DNA of 64,000 nucleotides. Origin: Nostoc sp. NMS8. Its GTDB lineage: Bacteria; Cyanobacteriota; Cyanobacteriia; Cyanobacteriales; Nostocaceae. This document shows, piece by piece, positions 1 through 8,480 of this stretch. Position 1 is the stretch's first letter, and every line of letters begins with the position of its first letter. Where the stretch lies: positions 124,001 through 188,000 of the forward strand of contig NZ_JABXKK010000104.1 in NCBI RefSeq assembly GCF_017115045.1. Direction: 5' to 3'. A program made the position numbers and the translations under genes. The notes under the pieces are model-generated. The model worked only from the letters and a program-made list of their open reading frames with translations. It ran no database searches and was not told where the DNA came from.

Positions 1-2049
1 CAGCAGGAAACCTACCTCAACGTTGTCGGTGCAGAAGGAGTTTTAGCAGCTTGTCATAAATGCTTTGCTTCCATATTTACCGATCGCGCTATTTCTTATC
101 GTCACGCCAAGGGATTTGACCACTTTAGCATTGCCCTTGCCGTTGGCGTACAAAAAATGGTGCGTTCTGACTTAGCAACCTCTGGGGTGATGTTCTCTAT
201 TGATACAGAAACCGGATTTAAAGATGCAGCACTAATTACAGCTGCCTACGGGTTAGGTGAAAACGTTGTTCAGGGGTCTGTAAATCCCGATGAATATTAT
301 GTTTTTAAGCCAACTTTAAAAGCTGGTTTTCGTCCAATTATTGATAAAAAATTGGGCAGTAAAGAACTGAAAATGATTTATGATGACGGCTCAAAATTTA
401 CGAAAAATGTTTCGGTTTCAGCCAGCGAAAGAGGTAAATTTGCCCTGAATAATGAAGAGATTTTACAACTAGCAAATTGGGCGTGTTTAATTGAAGACCA
501 TTATTCCCAAGTCCACGGCATTTTCACCCCAATGGATATCGAGTGGGCAAAAGATGGCATTACTAACCAACTTTTTATTGTGCAAGCACGTCCCGAAACC
601 GTCCAATCGCAGAAGACAGGAAACGTGCTGCGGAGTTATCGTTTGTTATTGAGGAATAGGGAATGGGGAATAGGGAATGGGGAAAAATCTTCCCACTCTT
701 CATTATCTGATTCCCAATCCCCAATCCCCCTGGTTACGGGAAGTGCGATTGGGGAAGCTATTAGTCAAGGGAAAGTACGCCTAATTTTAGATGTTCAGAA
801 ACTTGAGCAGTTCCAAGTTGGCGAAGTTTTGGTGACAGAGAGAACTGACCCCGATTGGGAACCAATTATGAAACGCGCCAGTGCAATTGTCACCAATTCT
901 GGGGGCAGAACGTGCCACGCCGCAATTATTGCGCGAGAATTGGGTGTACCTGCGATCGTGGGATGCGGTAATGCTACAGAAATCTTAAAACCTGGTCAAG
1001 AAGTAACAATTTCTTGCGCTGAAGGGGAAGAAGGAAAAGTTTATGCAGGCTTATTACCTTTTGAAGTTGAAGAAGTTGCTTTAGAGAACTTACCGCGCAC
1101 CCATACTCAAATTTTAATGAATGTGGGTAATCCCCAAGAAGCATTAAGTTTATCGGCAATTCCCAATGATGGAGTAGGTTTAGCGCGGACAGAATTTATT
1201 ATTGCTAACCAAATTCAAATTCATCCAATGGCGTTGATTCATTATGAATTATTAAAAGATGAATTTGTCAAATCCAAAATTGCTGAAATCACCTCACTTT
1301 ACGACGATAAAACTCAATATTTTGTCGATAAATTAGCCCAAGGTATAGGTAGAATTGCCGCGGCATTTTATCCCAAACCTGTGATTGTCAGAACATCCGA
1401 TTTCAAAAGTAATGAATATGCCAACTTGTTAGGTGGGCGGCAATTTGAACCCCATGAAGAAAACCCAATGCTGGGTTGGCGAGGAGCAGCACGTTACTAT
1501 GATGAAGGCTACAGAGAAGCTTTTGCCCTAGAATGTCATGCCATCAAACGAGTACGGGAAGATATGGGTTTAACGAATGTTATTCCGATGATTCCTTTTT
1601 GTCGAACTCCTGATGAAGGGCGGTTGGTTTTGGCAGAGATGGCAAAAAATGGTTTAAAACAAGGTGTTAACGGCTTGCAAGTTTATGTAATGTGTGAGTT
1701 GCCCAGTAATGTGATTCTGGCTGAGGAATTTGCAGACGTATTTGATGGCTTCTCGATCGGTTCTAATGATTTAACTCAGCTAACACTGGGGATAGACAGA
1801 GATTCGGCGTTGGTAGCGAGATTGTTTGATGAACGCAGTCCAGCTGTCAAGGAAATGGTGAAAATGGCTATAAAAGCTGCAAAAAAACATAACCGCAAAA
1901 TCGGCATTTGTGGACAAGCACCCAGCGATTACCCAGAATTTGCCCAATTTTTGGTGGAACAAGGAATTGACTCAATTAGTCTGAATCCAGATTCGGTTTT
2001 AAAAACGATGCTGGAAGTGGCAAAAGTCGAGGGTACTAATAATTTGTAA
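1..2049 (+). CDS. ppsA: Phosphoenolpyruvate synthase, 3' part (gene runs off the left edge)
   Basis: The reading frame is open from base 1, so the N-terminal part of the ATP-grasp domain lies outside the window. PEP synthase makes phosphoenolpyruvate, AMP and phosphate from pyruvate and ATP in the cytoplasm. Visible in order are the end of the nucleotide-binding domain (ending near 'FIVQARPETVQ'), the swivelling phosphohistidine domain with 'TNSGGRTCHAAII' (catalytic His) and the C-terminal PEP/pyruvate TIM barrel with 'GSNDLTQL' and the catalytic-Cys motif 'GICGQAPSD'. Between the first two domains sits an unusual low-complexity linker encoded by a G/C-rich short repeat (651-730) that stays in frame. 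The family and the open left end are clear; only the 5' end is missing. Confidence 0.95.
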   Translation, partial: QQETYLNVVGAEGVLAACHKCFASIFTDRAISYRHAKGFDHFSIALAVGVQKMVRSDLATSGVMFSIDTETGFKDAALITAAYGLGENVVQGSVNPDEYYVFKPTLKAGFRPIIDKKLGSKELKMIYDDGSKFTKNVSVSASERGKFALNNEEILQLANWACLIEDHYSQVHGIFTPMDIEWAKDGITNQLFIVQARPETVQSQKTGNVLRSYRLLLRNREWGIGNGEKSSHSSLSDSQSPIPLVTGSAIGEAISQGKVRLILDVQKLEQFQVGEVLVTERTDPDWEPIMKRASAIVTNSGGRTCHAAIIARELGVPAIVGCGNATEILKPGQEVTISCAEGEEGKVYAGLLPFEVEEVALENLPRTHTQILMNVGNPQEALSLSAIPNDGVGLARTEFIIANQIQIHPMALIHYELLKDEFVKSKIAEITSLYDDKTQYFVDKLAQGIGRIAAAFYPKPVIVRTSDFKSNEYANLLGGRQFEPHEENPMLGWRGAARYYDEGYREAFALECHAIKRVREDMGLTNVIPMIPFCRTPDEGRLVLAEMAKNGLKQGVNGLQVYVMCELPSNVILAEEFADVFDGFSIGSNDLTQLTLGIDRDSALVARLFDERSPAVKEMVKMAIKAAKKHNRKIGICGQAPSDYPEFAQFLVEQGIDSISLNPDSVLKTMLEVAKVEGTNNL
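651..730. repeat. Intergenic-type short repeat inside ppsA
   Basis: Two or three copies of a 'gaatagggaatgggg'-like unit are followed by their approximate inverse 'cccaatccccaatcccc'. The same kind of sequence lies between genes elsewhere in the window (26.7 kb, 30.3 kb, 41.0 kb). Here it is translated in frame as a Gly/Asn/Ser-rich linker in PEP synthase. Confidence 0.7.
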
Positions 2050-2057
2050 TTCAAGTA

Positions 2058-2202
2058 ATGTCTGCCAGTTAGAGACCGTTACCGCGAAAACTTGAAGAAT
2101 GCCTTAATTAAAGATGGCTGGATTGTTACTGACGATTCCTTTCATCTAAAGTGGGGTAAAAAGGATCTTTACGGGGATTTTGCAGCCAAAAAGTTGCTCT
2201 AG
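2058..2202 (+). pseudogene. Fragment of an xisH-like gene
   Basis: After an ATG at 2058 (Met-Ser-Ala) the frame hits a stop. A second frame then reads 'DRYRENLKNALIKDGW', 'LKWGKKDLYGDFAAKKLL' and a stop at 2200. This resembles the N-terminus of XisH proteins (pattern 'D.FH.AV..AL.KDGW ... L.WG..DLY.DL.AEKL'), which accompany XisI and are linked to excision of the fdxN element in Anabaena. Only about 45 codons remain and no xisI follows, so this is a decayed remnant. The match rests on remembered family consensus. Confidence 0.6.
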
Positions 2203-2308
2203 CGATCGCCATATTTTGTTTGTGTAATTGTTTACAAAACTTTTGACTGGTCAACCATAAGTATTTTAGTATTTTGCAGAATGGCAATTTAATTTAGTTA
2301 AAAGCAAG

Positions 2309-2905
2309 ATGACAAATCTTTTGGAAACCGAACGCTTGCTCATTCGCAGTTGGATACCCGAAAGCGATGCCGAACAAGCGTTTGCAATTTACAGCGATCC
2401 TGAAGTTACGCACTTTCTTGGTAAATCTTCTCGCCCCGCAAGTATTGAGTCACAGCGTCAGCGCTTGATTGAAGGTATCGAGCGAATGCACCAACGCAAC
2501 AATGGTACTGGAGCTTGGGCAATTGTTGAAAAGGAAAGTACAACAATTGTGGGAACTATCCTTCTTAAACAATTGCCCGACAAAGATGGTTTACCCACTC
2601 AAGATTATGAAGTAGGCTGGCACTTGCGGCGAGCTTCTTGGGGTAAAGGGTATGCAACAGAAGCAGGACGAGTTATGCTCAACTACGGATTTAGTGTTTT
2701 GAACTTGCCAGTGATTTATGCCGTAGTGAAGCCAGAAAATCATACTTCAATCCGTGTAACCGAACGATTGGGTATGAAACCAATAGGAGGGACAAACAAG
2801 TATTACGGTATTGAACTACTCCTGTTTCAACTAGATACACCTGAAGAGTGGAGGGGAGTGGGGGCAGGGGAGGCAGGGGGAGACAAAGGGACAAATGACA
2901 AATGA
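2309..2905 (+). CDS. GNAT family N-acetyltransferase (RimJ/RimL type)
   Basis: The 198-aa protein starts 'TNLLETERLLIRSW', the usual opening of RimJ/RimL-like acetyltransferases. It carries the acetyl-CoA loop region 'GWHLRRASWGKGYATEAGR' and the later 'VKPENHTSIRVTERLGMK' typical of the family. It should transfer an acetyl group from acetyl-CoA to an amine; the substrate cannot be told. The last ~20 residues (Gly/Glu-rich) are encoded by a purine-rich repeat (from 2848), so the C-terminus was probably extended when the original stop was lost. The next gene begins 11 bases after the stop. Confidence 0.85.
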   Translation: MTNLLETERLLIRSWIPESDAEQAFAIYSDPEVTHFLGKSSRPASIESQRQRLIEGIERMHQRNNGTGAWAIVEKESTTIVGTILLKQLPDKDGLPTQDYEVGWHLRRASWGKGYATEAGRVMLNYGFSVLNLPVIYAVVKPENHTSIRVTERLGMKPIGGTNKYYGIELLLFQLDTPEEWRGVGAGEAGGDKGTNDK

Positions 2906-2924
2906 CTAATGACAAATGACTAAA
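2848..2924. repeat. Purine-rich and 'acaaatgact' short repeats
   Basis: A G-rich run ('ggggagtgggggcagggg') is followed by repeated 'gacaaatgac' units. The repeat supplies both the C-terminal codons of the acetyltransferase and the start codon region of the following mannosyltransferase. Confidence 0.6.
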
Positions 2925-4487
2925 AAGTGGTTCCGAATTGGGATGGTGAGTGTATTTATTCTGTCACTTGCCTTAAGGTTTTGGGGACTGGAGCGATTTA
3001 ACACTCTGGTATTTGATGAAGTTTATTTTGCCAAATTCGGTAATAATTATCTCACACGGACACCATTTTTTAATGCTCATCCGCCCCTGAGTCAATATAT
3101 TATTGGTATTGGCATTTGGATTGGTAGTCACATTCCTTTTTGGCACGATACCGTAAATGGATTGACAGGTTCGTTGCGATCGCCTTGGACTTATCGTTGG
3201 TTCAATGCCCTTACTGGCTCATTTATTCCTGTAGTTGTGGCTGCGATCGCTTATCAATTAAGTTATCGCCGTACCTTTGCAATAATTGCAGGTTTGTTCA
3301 CAGCTTGTGATGGTATCTTTCTAGTTGAATCTCGCTATGCTTTAAGTAATATTTATATCGTCATATTTGGTTTATTAGGGCACTGGTTTTTATTGTTGGC
3401 ATTAGATAACCAAAATCGACGACGTTCTTTTTGGTTAGTTTTTGCCGGCATTGCTTTTGGTGCATCAGTTGGTACTAAATGGAATGGTTTATGGTTCCTG
3501 TCAGGTGCTTATCTCATTTGGATAGTAGCTTGGCTAATTCATTTAATACATTCTTTTTCTGACTCCCAACTCTTGTTTACATCCCCCTCATTGGAGGAGG
3601 TAGGAGGCAGAATTCAGGAGTCAGAATGGGCTAAACGCCCCGCTACCGCTAACAGGAGGCAGAATTCAGGAGTTAGTACTTATTCTCCACCATTTTCACC
3701 ATCTCTATCATCTGAGTCACCACTACAAAACTTGACTCAGCTAAATATTTTCCAGATGTTATTTTATCTAGGGATAATTCCAGCTTTTATATACAGCATC
3801 ATCTGGATTCCCCACCTTCAACTAGATAAAACTTATGGATTTATTGCAGTACATCAGCAGATTTTGAAATTTCATTTGCATTTAGGTGGTAATAGTTCAG
3901 ATGTGCATCCTTACTGTGCTGCTTGGTATAAATGGCCTTTGATGACTCGACCAATGGCATATTATTATCAAACGGCAGAAAGTATCACCGAACCATTACC
4001 TGTAATGGGGCCACCTTTACCTGCTAGTGCTGGACAAGTTATTTATGATGTCCATGCAATGGGTAATCCATTTTTATGGTGGTTTGGTGTTGCTGCTATG
4101 TTGTTTTTGGTAGGAATGCTAGTGTCACAAGTCGTAATTCCTTGGGTGAAGGAAAAGCGTTTTTCTGTGCCTGCAACTCTTAGTGTTGATACTTGGATTG
4201 CCTTGTATATAGTTATCAATTACGCCGCTAACTTATTACCTTGGGTGAGGGTGACGAGGTGCGCTTTTATCTACCACTATATGTGTGCAGTGGTGTTTGT
4301 ATTTTTAGCGATCGCTTGGTTTGTCGATCAGTGTCTTCGCAGCTATTATCAACAACTGCGGGTACTAGGTGTCACTATTACTTTTATTATTCTGGCTGCT
4401 TTTATTTTCTGGATGCCTATTTACTTGGGTTTACCCCTCTCCCCTGACGGTTATAAGCTGCGAATGTGGTTCAACTCTTGGATTTAA
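2916..4487 (+). CDS. Dolichyl-phosphate-mannose--protein mannosyltransferase (GT39/PMT)
   Basis: This 523-aa polytopic membrane protein has the GT39 hallmarks: an acidic 'FDEVYFAKF' motif in the first external loop, 'HPPLSQYIIGIG', and 'ACDGIFLVESRYALSNIY'. Such enzymes transfer mannose from a lipid-linked donor to Ser/Thr of exported proteins. Ten or so hydrophobic segments are visible, with a PMT-type C-terminal region ('LLPWVRVTRCAFIYHYM'). An extra hydrophilic stretch of roughly 55 residues after 'IWIVAWLIHLIHSF' is encoded by a dispersed repeat that stays in frame (3556-3673). The start overlaps repeat sequence and has no clear ribosome site. Confidence 0.85.
   Translation: MTKKWFRIGMVSVFILSLALRFWGLERFNTLVFDEVYFAKFGNNYLTRTPFFNAHPPLSQYIIGIGIWIGSHIPFWHDTVNGLTGSLRSPWTYRWFNALTGSFIPVVVAAIAYQLSYRRTFAIIAGLFTACDGIFLVESRYALSNIYIVIFGLLGHWFLLLALDNQNRRRSFWLVFAGIAFGASVGTKWNGLWFLSGAYLIWIVAWLIHLIHSFSDSQLLFTSPSLEEVGGRIQESEWAKRPATANRRQNSGVSTYSPPFSPSLSSESPLQNLTQLNIFQMLFYLGIIPAFIYSIIWIPHLQLDKTYGFIAVHQQILKFHLHLGGNSSDVHPYCAAWYKWPLMTRPMAYYYQTAESITEPLPVMGPPLPASAGQVIYDVHAMGNPFLWWFGVAAMLFLVGMLVSQVVIPWVKEKRFSVPATLSVDTWIALYIVINYAANLLPWVRVTRCAFIYHYMCAVVFVFLAIAWFVDQCLRSYYQQLRVLGVTITFIILAAFIFWMPIYLGLPLSPDGYKLRMWFNSWI
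3556..3673. repeat. Dispersed repeat inserted in frame in the mannosyltransferase gene
   Basis: A 19-base direct repeat (3603-3621 and 3655-3673, beginning 'ggaggcagaattc') flanks a 33-base segment. That segment contains most of a 28-base sequence (3628-3655) that recurs exactly, in inverse orientation, in the intergenic region at 26140-26167. Upstream lies 'catccccctcattggaggagg', another intergenic-type motif. Confidence 0.75.
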
Positions 4488-5005
4488 TTAAAGAGGAAGC
4501 GATCGCCAAAAAGTGCGTAGATGCACACGGGGAGTAAATTTTAGTCAATAGTCAATTTGGGGTAATAATCATAACATTTATCGTCACCTCCCTTTGGTTA
4601 AAATTTCAATATTTAGGCAAATGCTGATTGAAGTGATATTTAATACATTTAGCGGGATGTAATCAACTGTCACTCAGGAAAATACTTTTGAGTGTTCAGA
4701 TCCCTGTATAGGGAATTTTTTACCTCCCTGTAAAAACTTTCAGGGAGAATTTTAATGACACTACTTGATAAGAGTTACTTACAATTATTTATTTTTTATA
4801 CCTGAATATCCATAATTTAGTAATTGTACTTAATTAGTATATTTAGCCAACATTTCATCAAAACTTATACAGCGCTTAATCTTCGGAATTTAAAAAGATT
4901 GTTTGTAGCTTGGTATATCCATAATAAAAAATACATAAAATAATGTGCGCTATTAGTGTAATAATCTGCACGTGTAAACACTCATTTGGAAACGCTTGAT
5001 AAATT
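4488..5005. other. Intergenic region upstream of the RiPP locus
   Basis: AT-rich, no plausible gene. It holds one hairpin (4724-4747) and presumably the promoter of the HTH-exporter genes, but I could not identify -35/-10 elements with confidence. Confidence 0.5.
4724..4747 (+). terminator. Possible terminator of the mannosyltransferase gene
   Basis: A 7-bp perfect stem (CTCCCTG / CAGGGAG) with a 10-base loop is followed by 'aatttt'. It lies 240 bases past the stop codon, so the assignment is weak. Confidence 0.3.
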
Positions 5006-5776
5006 ATGCATCAAGCACGGGGCATTTGTGGATCTATAAAACTAGCAAATTCTACGTATATGTCCGACTGCCAAGCGAAACCTGAAACCAACTACTTAAG
5101 TGCATCTGGTGGTAAGTGTTTAACACTGTTTCAGCGGAAACTACTACTACAAAGTTTGCACAATACTTTATCTGAATCTTACCGCCAACGAATTGAAATC
5201 ATGTTGTTGGCAGATGAAGGGAAAACTCAAACAGATATCTGTCAAACCTTGGGATGTTGTGCAGCAACAGTACGACATTGGACACACATAGCCCGGACTG
5301 GGATGGCGCACCAATGGCAAGATTGCCCCATTGGTCGCCCCAAGGCTGTGAATGATCAGTATTTAGAGCGTTTGAAGCAACTAGTTAACAACAGTCCTCG
5401 CGATCATGGGTATGCTTTTCGACGCTGGACAGCAAACTGGCTTGCGAAACATCTAGCAAAGGAATTTGGGATTGAGGTAAGCGATCGCCATCTCAAGCGA
5501 CTGCTCAAACAGATGGGATTATCCACACTACCAAAACCCAGCAATGCTGAACAAAGCAGTAATGAGCAGACTACGAGTTCCAAAATCTTGATTAGTGACC
5601 TAAAATCGGCAGCTATTCCTGATAATTCCGAATTTTTACCTATTAACTTTGCAAAATTAGGAAAAGATTTAGACGTTTATGGCGCAAGATATATCTGCTC
5701 AGTTAGTTTCTCTGCAACAGTTCAACAATACTCTGGGCTATTCTCTTTCGATAGAGGAATTTCAACACTCTCTTGA
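5006..5776 (+). CDS. IS630-like helix-turn-helix protein without a transposase domain
   Basis: The 256-aa product resembles the DNA-binding N-terminus of IS630/Tc1-type transposases: a first helix-turn-helix ('IEIMLLADEGKTQTDICQTL', 'CCAATVRHW'), a 'GRPKAV' hinge and a second helical domain ending 'SDRHLKRLLKQMGLS'. The DDE catalytic domain that should follow is absent; instead there is a Ser/Thr-rich tail. The final 98 bases overlap the exporter gene in another frame. A start at 5060 (Met19) is also possible. Position and overlap suggest it is a domesticated regulator co-expressed with the exporter; a truncated transposase is the alternative. Confidence 0.7.
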   Translation: MHQARGICGSIKLANSTYMSDCQAKPETNYLSASGGKCLTLFQRKLLLQSLHNTLSESYRQRIEIMLLADEGKTQTDICQTLGCCAATVRHWTHIARTGMAHQWQDCPIGRPKAVNDQYLERLKQLVNNSPRDHGYAFRRWTANWLAKHLAKEFGIEVSDRHLKRLLKQMGLSTLPKPSNAEQSSNEQTTSSKILISDLKSAAIPDNSEFLPINFAKLGKDLDVYGARYICSVSFSATVQQYSGLFSFDRGISTLS

Positions 5777-8408
5777 ACAATTTAAATTTATCAACCCAAA
5801 AGTCGGCAAATTCTGGCAAGGAACTGATGCTAAAGCTGGTATATATATTGCGATCGCAGGTAAAGTCAGGTTGCTGGATAGTGCCGATGAGTTAATTGCC
5901 ACTTTGGAGGTAGGAGAATCTTTTGGGGAATTTACCTTGTTTAAGGAGGGTGACTTTAGACCTTATGCTGCGAGAGCTTCAGTAAACTTGCAATTATGCT
6001 TCATTCCTGAAGAAGTGTTATGGCCACTGATGGCTAAATACCCGCAAATTCGCGAGCATTTATGGGCTAAGGCACTATCTCGTGATCCCCACCAGATGGA
6101 GTCAGATAACCCCTCAGCACTGCCATCTGACTCAAAACGTCTGCATGAAACGAAGATTTCGTCAACACCAGCAGTAGAGCCACGCGAGAAAAAGATAAGT
6201 AAAGCCTATTTTCCCAACTCCACGCAACGAGTCGGGCATTTATTGCAACGTGTAATTCGGCGCTATCCGTTTTTTGCCCAACAGAGTGGATCGGATTGCG
6301 GTGCAGCTTGTTTAGTGATGGTGTCTCGCTATTGGGGGAAAAACTTTAGTGTAAATCGCCTGCGGGATATTGCCAATGTTGACCGCAATGGCTCATCACT
6401 GCGGGGGTTATCGGCGGCGGCGGAAAGTATTGGGTTTGCCACGCGACCAGTGAAAGCGAGTCTCGATCAATTGGCAAAGCAAAAATTGCCTGCGATCGCT
6501 CACTGGGAAGCGAAGCACTACATCGTTGTCTATGAAATCACCCCTAAACACGTGATTGTGGCCGATCCTGGCATTGGTCAACGCACCCTCAGCCACCACG
6601 AATTTAAAGCTAAGTGGACTGGCTATACACTGCTGCTGCAACCAACAGCCTGGTTAAAGGATGCAAAGGAGGCCATAACTCCCTTTTGGCAATTCTTTGA
6701 GTTGATGAAGCCTCACTCTTTAGTAATGCTGGAAGTATTTGTCGCTTCCTTATTTATCCAGATTTTCGGCCTCGTAACGCCCCTATTTACCCAGTTAATA
6801 TTAGACCGAGTGGTGGTGCAGCGTTCTGAACTAACCTTAACGGCAGTAGGGTTAGGGTTACTAATTTTCAGTTTATTCCGTGTAGCGATGACGGGGTTGC
6901 GGCAATATCTGTTAGATCACACGGCAAATAAGGTGGATTTAGCCCTGATTGTGGGATTTATTCGCCATACCCTGCGGCTACCCTTAAGTTACTTTGAGTC
7001 TCGTTATGTGGGGGATATTATCTCTCGCGTACAGGAAAACCGTAAAATTCAACGCTTTCTTTCTGGCGAGGCGTTGTCCATCCTGTTGGATTTAGTCACT
7101 GTCTTTATCTATTTAGGATTGATGTTTTGGTACAGCTGGAAAATGGCGTTGCTAGTATTGGTGATTGTACCGCCTTATTTCTTGCTGGCATTGATTGCCA
7201 CACCTTTTTTACAAAAGATTTCTAGGGAAATCTTTAATGCTATTGCTAGTGAAAGTAGCTATCTGATTGAAGCCCTTTCTGGTGTGCGAACAGTTAAATC
7301 CACAGCAGTAGAACAGACAGTGCGCTGGCACTGGGAAGAGTTATTAAGTAAGGAAATAAAAACTAACTTTTCTGGGCAAGTTATTAGCAATCGCCTGCAA
7401 ATATTCAGCAACACAATTGAAGCAGTGGTAACTACCATCTTGTTGTGGTTTGGGGCGTACCAAGTGATTCACAACCAGCTAACCATTGGGCAATTGGTAG
7501 CATTTAATATGTTGTTGGGAAATATTATTACACCCTTCCAAAGATTAACCGTTTTGTGGAATCAATTGCAAGAAGTGGTGATTGCGGTGGAACGTATTAA
7601 TGATGTGTTGGATACGGAACCAGAAGAGGATTTGCAGCACCAGGCACGGCAATCTTTACCACCCATTCAAGGTAACATTCGCTTTGAAAACGTGACGTTT
7701 CGCTATCACCCTGAAAGCGATATAAATGTTTTAGAAAATCTCAGTTTTGAAGTCCATAGCGGACAAATGGTTGCCCTAGTGGGACGGAGTGGTTCGGGAA
7801 AAACCACAATTTCTAAACTGGTTTTGGGGTTATATCCCCCCACAGATGGCAAAGTGTTGATTGATGGTCACGATATTACCAGTCTTTCGTTGCGTTCTCT
7901 ACGCGAACAAGTTGGGGTAGTTGACCAAGATACCTTTTTATTTGGCGGAACGATTCGGGAAAATATTAGCTTGGCACATCCTGGGGCAACTTTGGCAGAG
8001 ATTATTGAGGCGGCGCGATTGGCGGGTGCTGATGAGTTTATTAAAAAGTTACCTATGGGTTATGAAACCCAGATTGGTGAAGGAGGGGGGATGTTGTCTG
8101 GAGGACAGCGACAAAGAATTGCGATCGCTAAGGCGTTGTTAGGCAATCCCAAGCTGTTAATTTTGGATGAGGCGACTTCCCATCTGGATGCAGAGTCAGA
8201 AAGGATTATTCAGACAAATTTAAACACAATTCTGAAGAGCAGAACCACTTTAATAATCGCTCATCGCCTTTCAACTGTGCGGAATGCAGATTTGATTTTG
8301 GTGCTAGATAGAGGCGTGTTGATTGAGAGGGGGACTCACCAAGAGTTGATGGCCAAGCGAGGACATTATTTTTATCTCAATCATCAGCAATTGGATGTTG
8401 CGGGGTAA
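5679..8408 (+). CDS. C39 peptidase-containing ABC exporter with a cyclic-nucleotide-binding-like domain
   Basis: This 909-aa protein has three parts. Residues ~35-130 look like a cNMP-binding-type beta barrel ('GESFGEFTLFKEGDFRPYAARA'). Residues ~195-330 are a C39 peptidase with catalytic Cys207 ('SGSDCGAAC'), His280 ('HYIVVYE') and Asp296 ('ADPGIG'). An exporter membrane domain and an ATPase follow, with Walker A 'GRSGSGKTT' (~701), signature 'LSGGQRQR' (~805) and Walker B 'LLILDEAT' (~826). C39 exporters cut leader peptides after double glycine while exporting the core. The gene is followed by an HlyD adaptor and lies beside several GG-leader peptides, so it probably serves them all. The domain order is also that of the HetC type. 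Confidence 0.95.
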   Translation: MAQDISAQLVSLQQFNNTLGYSLSIEEFQHSLEQFKFINPKVGKFWQGTDAKAGIYIAIAGKVRLLDSADELIATLEVGESFGEFTLFKEGDFRPYAARASVNLQLCFIPEEVLWPLMAKYPQIREHLWAKALSRDPHQMESDNPSALPSDSKRLHETKISSTPAVEPREKKISKAYFPNSTQRVGHLLQRVIRRYPFFAQQSGSDCGAACLVMVSRYWGKNFSVNRLRDIANVDRNGSSLRGLSAAAESIGFATRPVKASLDQLAKQKLPAIAHWEAKHYIVVYEITPKHVIVADPGIGQRTLSHHEFKAKWTGYTLLLQPTAWLKDAKEAITPFWQFFELMKPHSLVMLEVFVASLFIQIFGLVTPLFTQLILDRVVVQRSELTLTAVGLGLLIFSLFRVAMTGLRQYLLDHTANKVDLALIVGFIRHTLRLPLSYFESRYVGDIISRVQENRKIQRFLSGEALSILLDLVTVFIYLGLMFWYSWKMALLVLVIVPPYFLLALIATPFLQKISREIFNAIASESSYLIEALSGVRTVKSTAVEQTVRWHWEELLSKEIKTNFSGQVISNRLQIFSNTIEAVVTTILLWFGAYQVIHNQLTIGQLVAFNMLLGNIITPFQRLTVLWNQLQEVVIAVERINDVLDTEPEEDLQHQARQSLPPIQGNIRFENVTFRYHPESDINVLENLSFEVHSGQMVALVGRSGSGKTTISKLVLGLYPPTDGKVLIDGHDITSLSLRSLREQVGVVDQDTFLFGGTIRENISLAHPGATLAEIIEAARLAGADEFIKKLPMGYETQIGEGGGMLSGGQRQRIAIAKALLGNPKLLILDEATSHLDAESERIIQTNLNTILKSRTTLIIAHRLSTVRNADLILVLDRGVLIERGTHQELMAKRGHYFYLNHQQLDVAG

Positions 8409-8480
8409 AACCAGAGGAAAAAGAGGAAGTTTTTCTTGTCTTTGCACTCCTAAAATCCCAAATTGATATCAGGAAAAATC

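Noticed and set aside
5006..5776. An active insertion sequence
   Set aside because: Only the DNA-binding half is present; no DDE domain and no terminal inverted repeats were found.
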